A DNA stretch of 64,000 bases. Source: Alphaproteobacteria bacterium. GTDB taxonomy: Bacteria; Pseudomonadota; Alphaproteobacteria; Caulobacterales; Parvularculaceae. A program made the position numbers and the translations under genes. The stretch covers positions 248,001-312,000 of the forward strand of contig JAUIMC010000001.1 in NCBI GenBank assembly GCA_030433215.1. Reading direction: 5' to 3'. The notes under the pieces were generated by a model. It was given only the letters and a program-made list of their open reading frames with translations. It had not been told where the DNA came from and searched no databases. Numbering within the stretch: position 1 is the stretch's first letter; every line of letters starts with the position of its first letter. This document shows positions 33,823 to 43,422 of this stretch, piece after piece.

Positions 33823-35640
33823 CTAAACGCGCGCCTCGGCGAGGCTGCGCGGGGCTTCTTCGTCATCTTCCTGAGCGTCTCCGGCGAAGGCGCCGTCGAG
33901 ATATTTCTGTTTCACTTTCGCGCGGGAAAGCTTGCCGGAAGAGGTCATGACCATGGAGTGCGGGCGGGCGAGAACGATTTCCGCCGGCGCGCCGACGGCG
34001 TTCTGCACGACAATGCCGATTTCGCGTTTCAGGGCCGCCAGCGCTTCGGCGTCCATGCCGCGGCGTTCGGCGACCACGACGATGCGTTCGCCGTGACCGT
34101 CATCAACGGAAAACGCCGCGACGCCGCCGCCGCGCACGCCTTCAACCTTTTCGACGGCCCATTCGATGTCCTGCGGCCAGATATTGCGGCCGTTGATAAT
34201 GATGAGATCCTTGGCGCGGCCGGTAATCACGATCTGGCCGTCGAGGAAATATCCCATGTCGCCGGTGTCGAGCCAGTCGCCGTCATACATGGCGGTCGAG
34301 GCTTCGGCGTCGGAGTAATAGCCGGGCGTCAGGCTCGGCCCCTGGATGAAGATGCGGCCCACATGGCGTTCGGCGCAGGGCGCTCCGTTTTCGTCGCGCA
34401 CCTCGATGGCGTGGCCGGGCAGCGCGCGGCCGCACAAGACGAAGCCGCGAGTGTGTTCCGGCGAGGTGAGCGTCGAGGATGGCTGCGCCACGCCGGAGCG
34501 CGTGTAATGGCGCATGTCGACTTCATCCACCTTAATCGGCTCGCCAAGTTCCGGGAACGAGATGGCGAGCGTCGCTTCGGCCATGCCGTAGCTCGGGGTG
34601 AAGGCGTTGCGATTGAAGCCTGCGGGCCCGAAAGCCTCTGCGAACGCGTTCAGCGCTTCGGGGCGCACCATGTCGCCGCCAATGCCGGCGACGCGCAGAT
34701 TGGCGAGGTCGATGGCGCCCGGTTCGGCGCGCGCCGAACGCTTGGCCGCGAGCTCGTAGCCGAAAGACGGGCTGTAGGTGATCGTCGTCTTGTGCTCGGT
34801 CATGATGCGCAGCCACAATAGCGGTCTGCGCACGAAATCGGAGGTCGCCAGAAAATCGACGGAGGCCTGCGTCGTCATCGGCGTCAGCACGAAGCCGATC
34901 AGCCCCATGTCGTGATAAAGCGGCAGCCAGCTCGTGGCGCGGTCGCCGGGCTGAAGATACATGCCGTCCCGCGCGATGGCGGTGAGGTTGGCGCAGACCG
35001 ACCGTTGCAGGCCGATGACGCCTTTGGGCGCGCTCGTCGACCCGGACGAATACTGAATATAGCAATACTCGTCGGCGCTGAAGCGCTGCGGCTCGACGCC
35101 CTTGTCCTCGAGCGCATTCAGTTCGGCGAAGCTCATGACCGCCGCGCCGCCCGCCTTGCCGGCGGCCTCTTCGAGAAATTCGCGCAGGGTTTCCGGTCCG
35201 ACCGCGGCTGCGGCGTCCGCGCCGGCGATCATCTGGCGGATCTGATTGATGTAGCCGTCCTTGCCGCCGAGATTGACGGGCATCGGCATCGGCGCCGGGA
35301 TGAGCCCAGCATATTGGCAGGCGTAAAACGTAATGAGAAAATCGGGACTCGTTTCGGCGATGACGGCGAGCCGGTCGCCGCGCTTAAACCGGCCGGAGAG
35401 TTTCGCGGCTAGCGTCAGCGCGAGCCCGCGCAACTCTGCATAGGGAAGAACGGAGGCGACGTCGCCGCGCAGATTAAAGAAGGTGTAGCCGGTGTCGCCT
35501 TGCGCCGCATAATCGAGCGCGTCGCAAATCGTCGAGAACCCGCTGATCTTGGCCGGCAGCGAAGAATTCCGACTCGGCATGGCCGCCGTCTTTTCCGGGC
35601 CGGTTTTGCTTTCAGGCCCATCGCTAGGAATGACGGTCAT
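33823..35640 (-). CDS. Fatty acyl-AMP ligase / acyl-ACP synthetase (AasR-like)
   Basis: A 605-residue ANL-superfamily enzyme with the P-loop YIQYSSGSTSAPKGVIG, PLYHDMGLIGF, SYGMAEATLA and DTGDMGYFLDGQIVITGRAKDLIIINGRNIWPQDIE, quoted in parts, the last typical of fatty acyl-AMP ligases. It should activate a fatty acid and load it on the adjacent ACP for serine palmitoyltransferase. First gene of the minus-strand ceramide series; a divergent hydroxylase lies upstream. ATG 35640 is used; MPSRNSS (35580) is an alternative. Confidence 0.87.
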   Translation of the reverse strand: MTVIPSDGPESKTGPEKTAAMPSRNSSLPAKISGFSTICDALDYAAQGDTGYTFFNLRGDVASVLPYAELRGLALTLAAKLSGRFKRGDRLAVIAETSPDFLITFYACQYAGLIPAPMPMPVNLGGKDGYINQIRQMIAGADAAAAVGPETLREFLEEAAGKAGGAAVMSFAELNALEDKGVEPQRFSADEYCYIQYSSGSTSAPKGVIGLQRSVCANLTAIARDGMYLQPGDRATSWLPLYHDMGLIGFVLTPMTTQASVDFLATSDFVRRPLLWLRIMTEHKTTITYSPSFGYELAAKRSARAEPGAIDLANLRVAGIGGDMVRPEALNAFAEAFGPAGFNRNAFTPSYGMAEATLAISFPELGEPIKVDEVDMRHYTRSGVAQPSSTLTSPEHTRGFVLCGRALPGHAIEVRDENGAPCAERHVGRIFIQGPSLTPGYYSDAEASTAMYDGDWLDTGDMGYFLDGQIVITGRAKDLIIINGRNIWPQDIEWAVEKVEGVRGGGVAAFSVDDGHGERIVVVAERRGMDAEALAALKREIGIVVQNAVGAPAEIVLARPHSMVMTSSGKLSRAKVKQKYLDGAFAGDAQEDDEEAPRSLAEARV

Positions 35641-36058
35641 TCAACGCCCCGCACTCTCGCCGGCCGCAGCCGGCCGTTCTGGTTATTCACCGCCGCAATA
35701 CCCCTCGAGGAAGCCTCTCGCAGAATGCCTGCCTGAAACTCCGCCCCGATGCGTCTTGCATGGCGCACAGTCTTGCCCCCGCCTCAAGGCGCTGGGTTAA
35801 TTTTGAGCCGATACAAGCCCTTGGGTCAACGGGCAAGACCTTGACCCGGCTCTGCTTATCAAGATTTGCAGCCGGATGTTACAGCTTGTTGCATCCGCGG
35901 GCCATTATTTGACTGGTTTTCCGCCGCGGGCGGCGTTTCGCCGCTTGAACCCGCTGATTAGCGCGCCTAATTTCGCAGGCGCGCACAGGCCCTGCAAACA
36001 GGCTGTGCCGCCGCCCCGCAATACGAACCCGCATTACGAAATTGTCAGGAGCGCGAAA
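35641..36058. promoter_or_regulatory. Divergent control region of the ceramide cluster
   Basis: 418 bases without a supported gene. A 7-base inverted repeat, GGGTCAA (35823-35829) and TTGACCC (35841-35847), gives a TTGACC-type -35 hexamer on each strand, facing apart. The matching -10 elements are weak on both sides (TCAAAA after 17 bases on the minus strand). An in-frame extension of the hydroxylase gene upstream to 35876 exists but lacks similarity. Confidence 0.4.
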
Positions 36059-36832
36059 ATGCGCCTTCTCATCGGCTACAAGGCTTGGAAAGAAGAGGAA
36101 TATCTCCTCAACCGCATGACCTTCGACGATCTCGTCAAGGCCTATGTCACCTATCCGGCGATCCAGGTCTATGCGCTGATCCTCGTCGCGGCGCTGATCG
36201 CCGGCATCGCGACTATCAGCTCTATCTTGTTGTTTTTAGCGGCTTTTGCTGCGGGTGCGCTGCTTTTCCCGATCTCCTGGTATTTTGTGCACCGCTTCAT
36301 CCTGCATGGCAGCTGGATGTACAAGACGCCCTGGCTCGCCGGCCTGTGGAAAAGGGTGCATTACGACCATCACCTCTATCCGAACGACCTTTCGGTGCTG
36401 TTCGGCGGCCTGCATACGACCTTGCCAACGATCGTCCTGGTTGCGGGGCCCGTGGGCTGGCTGATCGGGGGATTTCCCTGCGCCTGCGCCGCTGTCGCCG
36501 GCACGGTGATCATGACGATGTACACCGAATTTCTGCATGCTGGCGAACATCTGGCGTTCCAGCCCAAGTCGAAATTCTGGCAGGACATGAAGCGCCGCCA
36601 TCTCGCCCATCATTTCCACAATGAGCAGGGCAATTACGGCATTGCCGAGTTTTTCTGGGACCGCCGATTCGGCACCTTCTACGAACAAACCACCGATGCG
36701 CCGCGCACGAAAACCGCGCGCAATCTAGGCTATACGGACGAAATGGCCGAAAAATTCCCCTGGGTGAAGGCGCTGACGGACGCCGAGCCGGAAGCCCGCA
36801 AGGCCTTCCGCCGCGGCGGGGCGCCGTCTTAA
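36059..36832 (+). CDS. Membrane fatty-acid/ceramide hydroxylase (sterol desaturase superfamily)
   Basis: A 257-residue integral membrane di-iron hydroxylase with the histidine clusters HRFILH, HYDHH, HAGEH and HLAHHFH, and hydrophobic helices around residues 35-85 and 130-165. Position opposite the ceramide operon suggests that it hydroxylates the ceramide acyl chain or long-chain base, but direct evidence is lacking; carotenoid hydroxylases belong to the same superfamily. AGGAG seven bases before ATG 36059 fixes the start. Confidence 0.82.
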   Translation: MRLLIGYKAWKEEEYLLNRMTFDDLVKAYVTYPAIQVYALILVAALIAGIATISSILLFLAAFAAGALLFPISWYFVHRFILHGSWMYKTPWLAGLWKRVHYDHHLYPNDLSVLFGGLHTTLPTIVLVAGPVGWLIGGFPCACAAVAGTVIMTMYTEFLHAGEHLAFQPKSKFWQDMKRRHLAHHFHNEQGNYGIAEFFWDRRFGTFYEQTTDAPRTKTARNLGYTDEMAEKFPWVKALTDAEPEARKAFRRGGAPS

Positions 36833-37051
36833 GGCCGCCAGACACCCTGTATCCTTTTGAAATCGAAACGGAAGTTCCGCGGCTGACGGCGCGGACCAGA
36901 ACTTTTTGTTGATTTTGCCGGGGGGCTTTGCCAGTTTCCCGCGGACATCAAAAGGGGCCGGTTGAAGCGCGCGCGGGGAGTGTCATTCCGTTGCTGCGGC
37001 CATACCGGCGGACACATCCATCAAAGATAAAAATCCGAAGAAAGGTACGAC

Positions 37052-39178
37052 ATGAGCTTAGCGCTTTGGTTGGTCATAGGGGCCGGCTTGCTCGCCATCG
37101 CCTACGGCGCCTTCACCATCAAACAGGTGTTGTCGATGCCGTCGGGCAGCGACCGCATGAAAGAAATCGCCGCGGCTATTCAGGAAGGCGCGCAGGCCTA
37201 TCTCAACAAGCAATACACCACCATCGCCATCGCCGGCGCGGTGGTGTTCATCGTGCTTCTCGTTGCTTTTAAATTCGACTTCATCCCGGCCTTCGGCTTC
37301 GCGATCGGCGCCGTCCTGTCGGGCGCTGCGGGCTTCATCGGCATGCTTGTCTCGGTGCGCGCCAATGTGCGCACCACCCAGGCCGCCAGCGAAAGCCTCG
37401 CCAAGGGCCTGTCCGTCGCCTTCAAGTCGGGCGCCATCACCGGCATGCTGGTCGCCGGCCTCGCGCTTCTGGGGCTCTCGGCCTACTACATGATCCTGAC
37501 CGGCCCCATGGGCCATGCGCCGGAAAGCCGCTCGGTTGTGAACGGCCTTATCGCGCTGTCGCTCGGCGCCTCGCTGATTTCGGTGTTCGCCCGTCTCGGC
37601 GGCGGCATCTTCACCAAGGGCGCCGATGTCGGCGGCGACATGGTCGGCAAGGTCGAAGCCGGCATTCCCGAAGACGATCCGAGAAACCCCGCCACCATCG
37701 CCGACAATGTCGGCGACAATGTGGGCGACTGCGCCGGCATGGCCGCCGACCTGTTCGAGACCTATGTGGTCACGGTCGCGGCGACCATGGTGCTGGGCTC
37801 GATCCTGTTCACCGCGAATGCGTCCGCCTTCATGTTCTACCCGCTGGCCATCGGCGCGGTCTGCATCGTGACCTCCATTGCCGGGACCTATTTCGTGACG
37901 CTCGGCAAGGGCTCAACGAACATCATGGGCGCGCTCTATAAAGGCCTTGTGGTGACCGGCATCTTGTCGCTGATCGCCGTGGGCGCCGTAACCTTCCAGA
38001 TGTTCGGCTTCTCCGAAGTGGTCGCGCAAACCGAGCAGGGCAAGGACTTCACCGGCCTGTCGCTTTATCTGTGCGGCGTTCTCGGCCTCGCCGTCACCGG
38101 CCTCATCGTGTGGATCACCGAATATTACACCGGCACGGCCTATCGTCCGGTGAAGTCGGTGGCGAAATCCTCCGAGTCCGGCCACGGCACCAACGTCATC
38201 CAGGGCCTTGCGGTTTCCATGGAAGCGACGGCGCTGCCGGCGCTCGTCATCGTTGTCGGCATCGTCACCGCCTACAACCTCGCGGGCCTGTTCGGCATCG
38301 CGACGGCGGTCACCACCATGCTGGCGCTCGCCGGCATGATCGTCGCGCTCGACGCATTCGGTCCGGTCACGGACAATGCCGGCGGCATCGCGGAAATGTC
38401 CGGCCTTGAAGGCTCGGTCCGCGAAACCACCGACGCCCTCGACGCGGTCGGCAACACCACGAAAGCCGTCACCAAGGGCTACGCCATCGGTTCAGCGGGC
38501 CTCGGCGCGCTGGTGCTGTTCGCCGCCTACACCAAGGACATCGAGCACTTCTCGGCGCATCCGGCGGACTATCCGTTCTTCGACGGCGTCGATGTCACCT
38601 TCTCGCTGTCCGATCCTTATGTGATCGCGGGCCTCCTCATCGGCGGCCTCCTGCCTTATCTCTTCGGCGGCATCGCCATGCAGGCCGTGGGCCGCGCGGC
38701 GGGCGCGATCGTCGAGGAAGTGCGCCGTCAGTTCAAGGAAAAGCCGGGCATCATGCAGGGTACGGAGAAACCGGACTATGCGCGCGCGGTGAACATGCTG
38801 ACGGGCGCGGCGATCAAGGAGATGGTGGTGCCATCCATGCTGCCGATCCTCTCGCCGCTCGTTGTTTACTTCGTCGTCTATGGTGTCGCGGGCAAGGCTG
38901 CGGCCCTCTCCGCTGTCGGCGCCATGCTGATCGGCGTCATCGTCACCGGCCTCTTCGTCGCCATCTCCATGACGGCCGGCGGCGGTGCCTGGGACAACGC
39001 CAAGAAATACATCGAAGACGGCAATCATGGCGGCAAGGGCTCCGAAGCCCACAAGGCCGCGGTCACCGGCGACACGGTGGGCGACCCGTACAAGGATACG
39101 GCGGGCCCGGCGGTGAACCCGATGATCAAGATCACCAATATCGTGGCGCTTCTGCTTCTGGCGGCGCTCGCCGGCTAA
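37052..39178 (+). CDS. hppA: Proton-pumping membrane pyrophosphatase, K+-independent type
   Basis: A 708-residue pump with about 16 membrane helices that couples pyrophosphate hydrolysis to proton export. Signature blocks: [47 protein letters not shown] in pieces (the DVGxDLVGKVE-type PPi site) and [11 protein letters not shown]. In [19 protein letters not shown] the residue after GNTT is Lys, the known marker of potassium-independent enzymes. Followed by a strong terminator. Confidence 0.96.
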   Translation: MSLALWLVIGAGLLAIAYGAFTIKQVLSMPSGSDRMKEIAAAIQEGAQAYLNKQYTTIAIAGAVVFIVLLVAFKFDFIPAFGFAIGAVLSGAAGFIGMLVSVRANVRTTQAASESLAKGLSVAFKSGAITGMLVAGLALLGLSAYYMILTGPMGHAPESRSVVNGLIALSLGASLISVFARLGGGIFTKGADVGGDMVGKVEAGIPEDDPRNPATIADNVGDNVGDCAGMAADLFETYVVTVAATMVLGSILFTANASAFMFYPLAIGAVCIVTSIAGTYFVTLGKGSTNIMGALYKGLVVTGILSLIAVGAVTFQMFGFSEVVAQTEQGKDFTGLSLYLCGVLGLAVTGLIVWITEYYTGTAYRPVKSVAKSSESGHGTNVIQGLAVSMEATALPALVIVVGIVTAYNLAGLFGIATAVTTMLALAGMIVALDAFGPVTDNAGGIAEMSGLEGSVRETTDALDAVGNTTKAVTKGYAIGSAGLGALVLFAAYTKDIEHFSAHPADYPFFDGVDVTFSLSDPYVIAGLLIGGLLPYLFGGIAMQAVGRAAGAIVEEVRRQFKEKPGIMQGTEKPDYARAVNMLTGAAIKEMVVPSMLPILSPLVVYFVVYGVAGKAAALSAVGAMLIGVIVTGLFVAISMTAGGGAWDNAKKYIEDGNHGGKGSEAHKAAVTGDTVGDPYKDTAGPAVNPMIKITNIVALLLLAALAG

Positions 39179-39207
39179 GGCCGACGCATCACGACGAGTT
39201 TCAGAAA

Positions 39208-39233
39208 GGCCGCGCTTTATGCGCGGCCTTTTT
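39208..39233 (+). terminator. Rho-independent terminator after hppA
   Basis: Stem GGCCGCGC/GCGCGGCC with loop TTTAT followed by TTTTT, 30 bases past the hppA stop. Confidence 0.9.
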
Positions 39234-39305
39234 CGTTTCGTGGTTCCGGCCCCGCCCGCCCCGCGCGGGCGCCGTTAACCTATTTTTTCAGGCCGCGGGG
39301 GCAGG

Positions 39306-40793
39306 ATGAAAGCGATGCCCTATATCGTTTTCATCGCCTTTTTCTGTCTCGGGATCGGCCTTCGCCAGGGCGCCCTGATGGACCCGGACACCGGCTGGCA
39401 TATCGCGGCCGGGGACTATATCCGCGCGCATGGCCTGCCCGCGCGCGATCCCTGGTCTTACACGGCGGGCGACGCGCCCTGGTACAACATATCCTGGGCC
39501 TTCGACGTTCTCCTCAGCCTCTTGCATGATATCGGCGGGCTTGGCGCCGTGGTCGTCGCCTCCGCGCTTATCTATGCGCTTGCCATGGGTCTGGTCTGCT
39601 GGATGGCGCAGAAGAGGTCGGGCAGCCTCATTGCGGCGCTGGCGGTGAGCGCGCTTGCAGGATTTGTTTTGCTCCCCGGCATGCTGGCGCGCCCGCAGCT
39701 TTTCACCTTTCTTCTGATTGTAGCCTTTTACTGGGTGTTGCGGTTCGGCGGTCCGCGCCTGTTGCTGGCGCTGCCGGTCATGACGGCGTTCTGGGCCAAT
39801 GTGCATGGCGGTTTTATCGCCGGCTTCGTGATGCTCGGCATGTTCTTTCTCGAAGCCTTCTTTAAAGGCGACCGCCAGCGCGCCCTTTATCTCGTTGCTG
39901 TGGGCGCGGGGTGTCTTCTGGCGCTGCTCGTCAATCCTTACGGCTGGCGCATCGCTGAAGCGGCGAGCCTCACCATGAACAGCGCCCTTAAAGACGTGCT
40001 CTTGGAATGGCGCCCGGTCGAGTTGACGGCGGGCAGTCCGGTCTGGTTGCTGGTGGTTTTCTTCGCGGGCGTCTCCGCGCTGTTCGAGAAAAGCATTCCG
40101 CTTGCAGACAAACTCCTCGCCTGTTTCTGGCTCGCCGCCGGGCTGATGAGCGCGCGCATGATGCAGATTGCGGCGATCCTGAGCGCGCCTTACCTGGCGC
40201 AGGCGCTGGCCCTGCGTCTTCGTCAGGCGCCGTTTGGCGAAGCGATAGGCGCGCGCGATCGCGATTATGCTGCGGACCTTTCTAAAACAGCGGTGCGGGG
40301 CGTGCTGGCTTTCGTCTCCGTCGTCTTTGTTGCCGCAGCCTTTGCGCCGCCCGTGCAAAAGGCGTTGGCCGCGGGCGATGTTGCGTTCGTGGAGACGCCG
40401 TCGTCTCATGCGCCGGAAGCGGCTCTGTCTTATGCGAATGCGCATTTCCCCGACGCGCGTCTTTTCGCGCAATACGGGTTCGGCGGGTATATTCTCTATT
40501 GCTGCCGCGATTTGCGCCCCGTCTTCGTCGACGGGCGCGCCGACACCGCTTATCCAAGAGATGTGCTCGAAGACGCCATCGTGCTCGGCTTCATGGACGG
40601 ACGCGGCGCAACCGATCCTGAGCGGGCCGCCGACTGGACGGCGCTCACCGAAAAGTACGCCATCGGGGGATTTTTGACATCGCCGTCGTCGCGCCTTGCC
40701 GCGCATCTTACAGACATGGCCGGCTGGGCGAAGGTCTATGAAGACGACGACGCGGCGCTCTTCGTGAGCGCGGATCTGGCGAGCGCGCAATAG
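39306..40793 (+). CDS. Polytopic membrane protein, GT-C-glycosyltransferase-like
   Basis: A 495-residue protein with about ten hydrophobic helices in the first 350 residues and a soluble C-terminal domain. The first loop carries DPDTGWHIAAGDYIR, an acidic, aromatic segment at the place where GT-C sugar transferases (GT39/OST-like) have catalytic acids; a second acidic loop (FVDGRADTAYP) lies near 410. No family can be named with certainty. Flanked by terminators on both sides, so it is a single-gene unit. Confidence 0.65.
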   Translation: MKAMPYIVFIAFFCLGIGLRQGALMDPDTGWHIAAGDYIRAHGLPARDPWSYTAGDAPWYNISWAFDVLLSLLHDIGGLGAVVVASALIYALAMGLVCWMAQKRSGSLIAALAVSALAGFVLLPGMLARPQLFTFLLIVAFYWVLRFGGPRLLLALPVMTAFWANVHGGFIAGFVMLGMFFLEAFFKGDRQRALYLVAVGAGCLLALLVNPYGWRIAEAASLTMNSALKDVLLEWRPVELTAGSPVWLLVVFFAGVSALFEKSIPLADKLLACFWLAAGLMSARMMQIAAILSAPYLAQALALRLRQAPFGEAIGARDRDYAADLSKTAVRGVLAFVSVVFVAAAFAPPVQKALAAGDVAFVETPSSHAPEAALSYANAHFPDARLFAQYGFGGYILYCCRDLRPVFVDGRADTAYPRDVLEDAIVLGFMDGRGATDPERAADWTALTEKYAIGGFLTSPSSRLAAHLTDMAGWAKVYEDDDAALFVSADLASAQ

Positions 40794-40802
40794 CATCCCC
40801 GA

Positions 40803-40836
40803 AAGAAAAAGGGCCCGCCTAAGCGGGCCCTTTCCT
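40803..40836. terminator. Bidirectional terminator
   Basis: Stem AAAGGGCCCGC/GCGGGCCCTTT with loop CTAA, A-rich on the left and T-rich on the right, between the converging membrane-protein and glycine-zipper genes. Confidence 0.85.
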
Positions 40837-40854
40837 TCACGCTGGTGAAAAGCG

Positions 40855-41331
40855 TTATTCGTTAAGGCAGGCGTTCAAGGCAGCGTCATAGGCGGCTTTC
40901 TGCTGCTCATAATCCGCTTTGGCGTATTCATAACGCTCATCGGCTTTTTGCTGCTTGTCGGCCTTGATCGCCTGACCGCCGGTCGCGCCCGCCGCCGCGC
41001 CGGCCGCTGCGCCGTACCCGGCCTTGTCGCCGATCACTTCGCCAGCGACAGCGCCGAAAGCGGCGCCCGCGGCAGTGCCTTTCAAGACCTGCTTGTTGCC
41101 GGCGTCTTCACGCACGGGAACGGGCGTCGTCGCAGGATCGAAGCCGGTTTCAGCGGTCGCGCTCGCGCGGCAATCTTTCTTGACGGCGTCCACGACAGCC
41201 GTGCTTTCGTTAGTGTCGGAAGCGAGTTGAAGCTCGTTTCCCTCATCCATGTTCGTGGCCACAACAGCGCCCACGGCGGTCGCGGTTAAAACGCCAGCAG
41301 CCCCCAGAGCGATCAGAGTTCCTTTACGCAT
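40855..41331 (-). CDS. Glycine-zipper (YMGG-like) protein
   Basis: A 158-residue protein: N-terminal hydrophobic segment (LIALGAAGVLTATAVGAVVAT), a central glycine-zipper stretch (GAAFGAVAGEVIGDKAGYGAAAGAAAGATGG in pieces) and a charged helical C-terminus (DERYEYAKADYEQQKAAYDAAL). Such proteins insert into or bridge membranes. AAAGGAG precedes the ATG at 41331. No lipobox is present. Confidence 0.8.
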   Translation of the reverse strand: MRKGTLIALGAAGVLTATAVGAVVATNMDEGNELQLASDTNESTAVVDAVKKDCRASATAETGFDPATTPVPVREDAGNKQVLKGTAAGAAFGAVAGEVIGDKAGYGAAAGAAAGATGGQAIKADKQQKADERYEYAKADYEQQKAAYDAALNACLNE

Positions 41332-41422
41332 GTCTCGTCTCCTTTCGTCAGTCGAAAGGGCAAACACGCCAGCGCCGGAAAAGAGCCAAAACTTACAGGA
41401 ATTCAATTCTGGGACGGCGCGA

Positions 41423-43261
41423 TCAGCGCCAACCCCAATAGCCGCGCGGGCTCCAGTCCCAGCCCCATCCCCAGTCACGGGGCTTGCGTGTTTCAACATA
41501 AAACACGTCGCGGGGGAGTTCGCGCCGTCGGATGCCCGTATTGGCTGCAATGATGTCGCCGAGCCGCACATGCCGCACCATGGCCTTTTCGGCATAGGTA
41601 AGATCGCGCTCCCACCAGAAACGGTCATGATCGCGCAGCGCCGTGAACTGTTTGACGACGATGGCGCGGAAGGTCTCGCCGAGCTGCGAGCCCTGCCAGG
41701 CAAGCGGGTCTTCGGAAACGCCGCCGACCCAAAGATCGATGTCGTCGACCGTTCCATAAGCCTCGCGCAGTTTCTGCTGAAGTTCGGGATCGCGTGTGAT
41801 GTCGCGGAAGCGCTTGTGCGGTCTCAGCCCGGCCGCCTTGCGCGCATCGTTTAACGAAGGCAGGCCGCGGTCGCGCCCGCGCTGGATATTGAGCGCCGCA
41901 AGGTCGAACCCGCCGGCGCCCGGCGGGCCGAACAGGAAGTTCCGCAGATCGTCGACGATCATGTTGTCGTAAGTCTGGCTTTTCTGCGAAGCGAGGCCGC
42001 GCAGGATCGGGTCGATATCGCCGCGCTTGGTAATAAGCAGCGGCGCATTGAAGAACGCGTCGCGAAGCTGGAGATGGCCGTTGGCGATTTCCCGCCCGCG
42101 GGCGTCGACGCGCATCAGCCGCGCGTTGATGAGGGTATGGCCCATGCGCCAGGCGGCGCCGGAAAATTCGGTGAAAAGGCCGGGGTCGCCGGGCTCGTAG
42201 CCGCGATAGCGCGGCAGGGCGCGCTCGCCAATGAGCGCGGGCAAGAACTGCTCATAGGTGATGACCTGGATCTCCGCGATCACCATGCGCCGCGCGGCGT
42301 GAAAGACATCGTCGCCGGAAAGCCAGGGGCGGGTCTTGCGGATATAATCCGCCCACCGATTATGTTCGCGCACGAACAGCGTGTGCATGGAGGTGAGCCC
42401 GATCTGTTCGTTCGCGCGCACATCGCCGGCGAGAAAAAGCGTCGCCGGGTCGATGGGGCCTTCATTGGCGTTGGGCAGAAGATCGGTGTTGAACGGCAAC
42501 AACTCGCCGTCGCTTGTCTTCAGGCGCCCCGTGCCGTCATTGGCGCGCAGGGCGTGCGCGCGCTCGTCATTCGAGCCGTAAACCATGGAGCCGTCGAGCC
42601 AGGAGGTGATCTCGTTCATCTGTTCGCGCGGGTTTGACGGGTCGGTGCCGGTCTCCTCGTCGAAAATCGCGCGATCGAAATGAATCCACTTATCGCCCTC
42701 GCGATAGGGATCGAAATGCGGATCGCCCATGGGGATGGGGATGTCATGGGAGCGGTCGTCGGACCGGACGCCGTCGCCGAGCGCAAAGTCGTGGTCGATG
42801 AACTGGCCCCATTGCCAGAGGAAATCGCTGGTGCCGAACGGGTTCGGATAGGACTGGCCCGCCTGATCGATGACGATATTGGAAATTTCCCGCGGGCCTT
42901 TGCGGGAAGGGCCCGCCATGGCGGCGACCCCGTCGGCGTAATCATGGGGCGCCATGCGCGTCAGCTGGCTGAAGGTGGCGCCGGCTTCCGGGTCCCGGCG
43001 ATTGTTGCCGGTTCCGTCAAAGCTTCTCACCTCGCGCCCCTGATGAAAGGCCGGGCGGCCCCAGCCGAAATAGCGCCGCCATTTCGCCCGCGCCTGTTCG
43101 TGACGGTCGCGTTCGATATTCTGCGCTGGTCCGCGGTCGCGGCGGTCTTCGCTCCAGCTTTTGCGGGGCCCGCCCTGGCCTTCATCGTGCGCCGCTGCCG
43201 GGGCGGCCGCGCCCGTCAACGCAAGCGCCGCCGCTGCAACCAGAAATCTCGCCTTTTTCAT
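41423..43261 (-). CDS. Secreted animal-type haem peroxidase
   Basis: A 612-residue peroxidase of the cyclooxygenase/peroxidasin superfamily with a cleavable signal peptide (MKKARFLVAAAALALTGAAAPAAAHD). Distal His in QWGQFIDHDFAL, the calcium-like loop after it, and the proximal His in AAWRMGHTLINARL are all visible, as are the NIQRGRDRGLPSLNDAR block and HTLFVREHNRWAD. The tail is unusual: RDWGWGWDWSPRGYWGWR, rich in Trp and Gly. Likely oxidises halides or organic substrates outside the cytoplasm. Start 43261 is set by the signal peptide; the open frame begins slightly earlier. Confidence 0.92.
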   Translation of the reverse strand: MKKARFLVAAAALALTGAAAPAAAHDEGQGGPRKSWSEDRRDRGPAQNIERDRHEQARAKWRRYFGWGRPAFHQGREVRSFDGTGNNRRDPEAGATFSQLTRMAPHDYADGVAAMAGPSRKGPREISNIVIDQAGQSYPNPFGTSDFLWQWGQFIDHDFALGDGVRSDDRSHDIPIPMGDPHFDPYREGDKWIHFDRAIFDEETGTDPSNPREQMNEITSWLDGSMVYGSNDERAHALRANDGTGRLKTSDGELLPFNTDLLPNANEGPIDPATLFLAGDVRANEQIGLTSMHTLFVREHNRWADYIRKTRPWLSGDDVFHAARRMVIAEIQVITYEQFLPALIGERALPRYRGYEPGDPGLFTEFSGAAWRMGHTLINARLMRVDARGREIANGHLQLRDAFFNAPLLITKRGDIDPILRGLASQKSQTYDNMIVDDLRNFLFGPPGAGGFDLAALNIQRGRDRGLPSLNDARKAAGLRPHKRFRDITRDPELQQKLREAYGTVDDIDLWVGGVSEDPLAWQGSQLGETFRAIVVKQFTALRDHDRFWWERDLTYAEKAMVRHVRLGDIIAANTGIRRRELPRDVFYVETRKPRDWGWGWDWSPRGYWGWR

Positions 43262-43422
43262 TGTGTACGCTCCCGCAACCCCTGACGCGCAAGGCTCAGT
43301 ATCGAACGGGATGGCCTTTGATTTCAAGCGGCGCCATAAGCCCGTAAGCAGCGTTAAGGACGTTTATTCTCGCGGCGGGCGAGCATGGCTGCGGCCCCGC
43401 CCGCGAAAGGCTTAAAAGGGTT

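Noticed and set aside
33007-34821. Open frame of 604 codons on the plus strand
   Set aside because: Antisense to cerR and the acyl-AMP ligase, both of which have complete family motifs.
39288-40796. Open frame of 502 codons on the minus strand
   Set aside because: Antisense to the polytopic membrane protein gene; its sequence is Arg/His-rich and low-complexity, whereas the plus strand encodes clear membrane helices.
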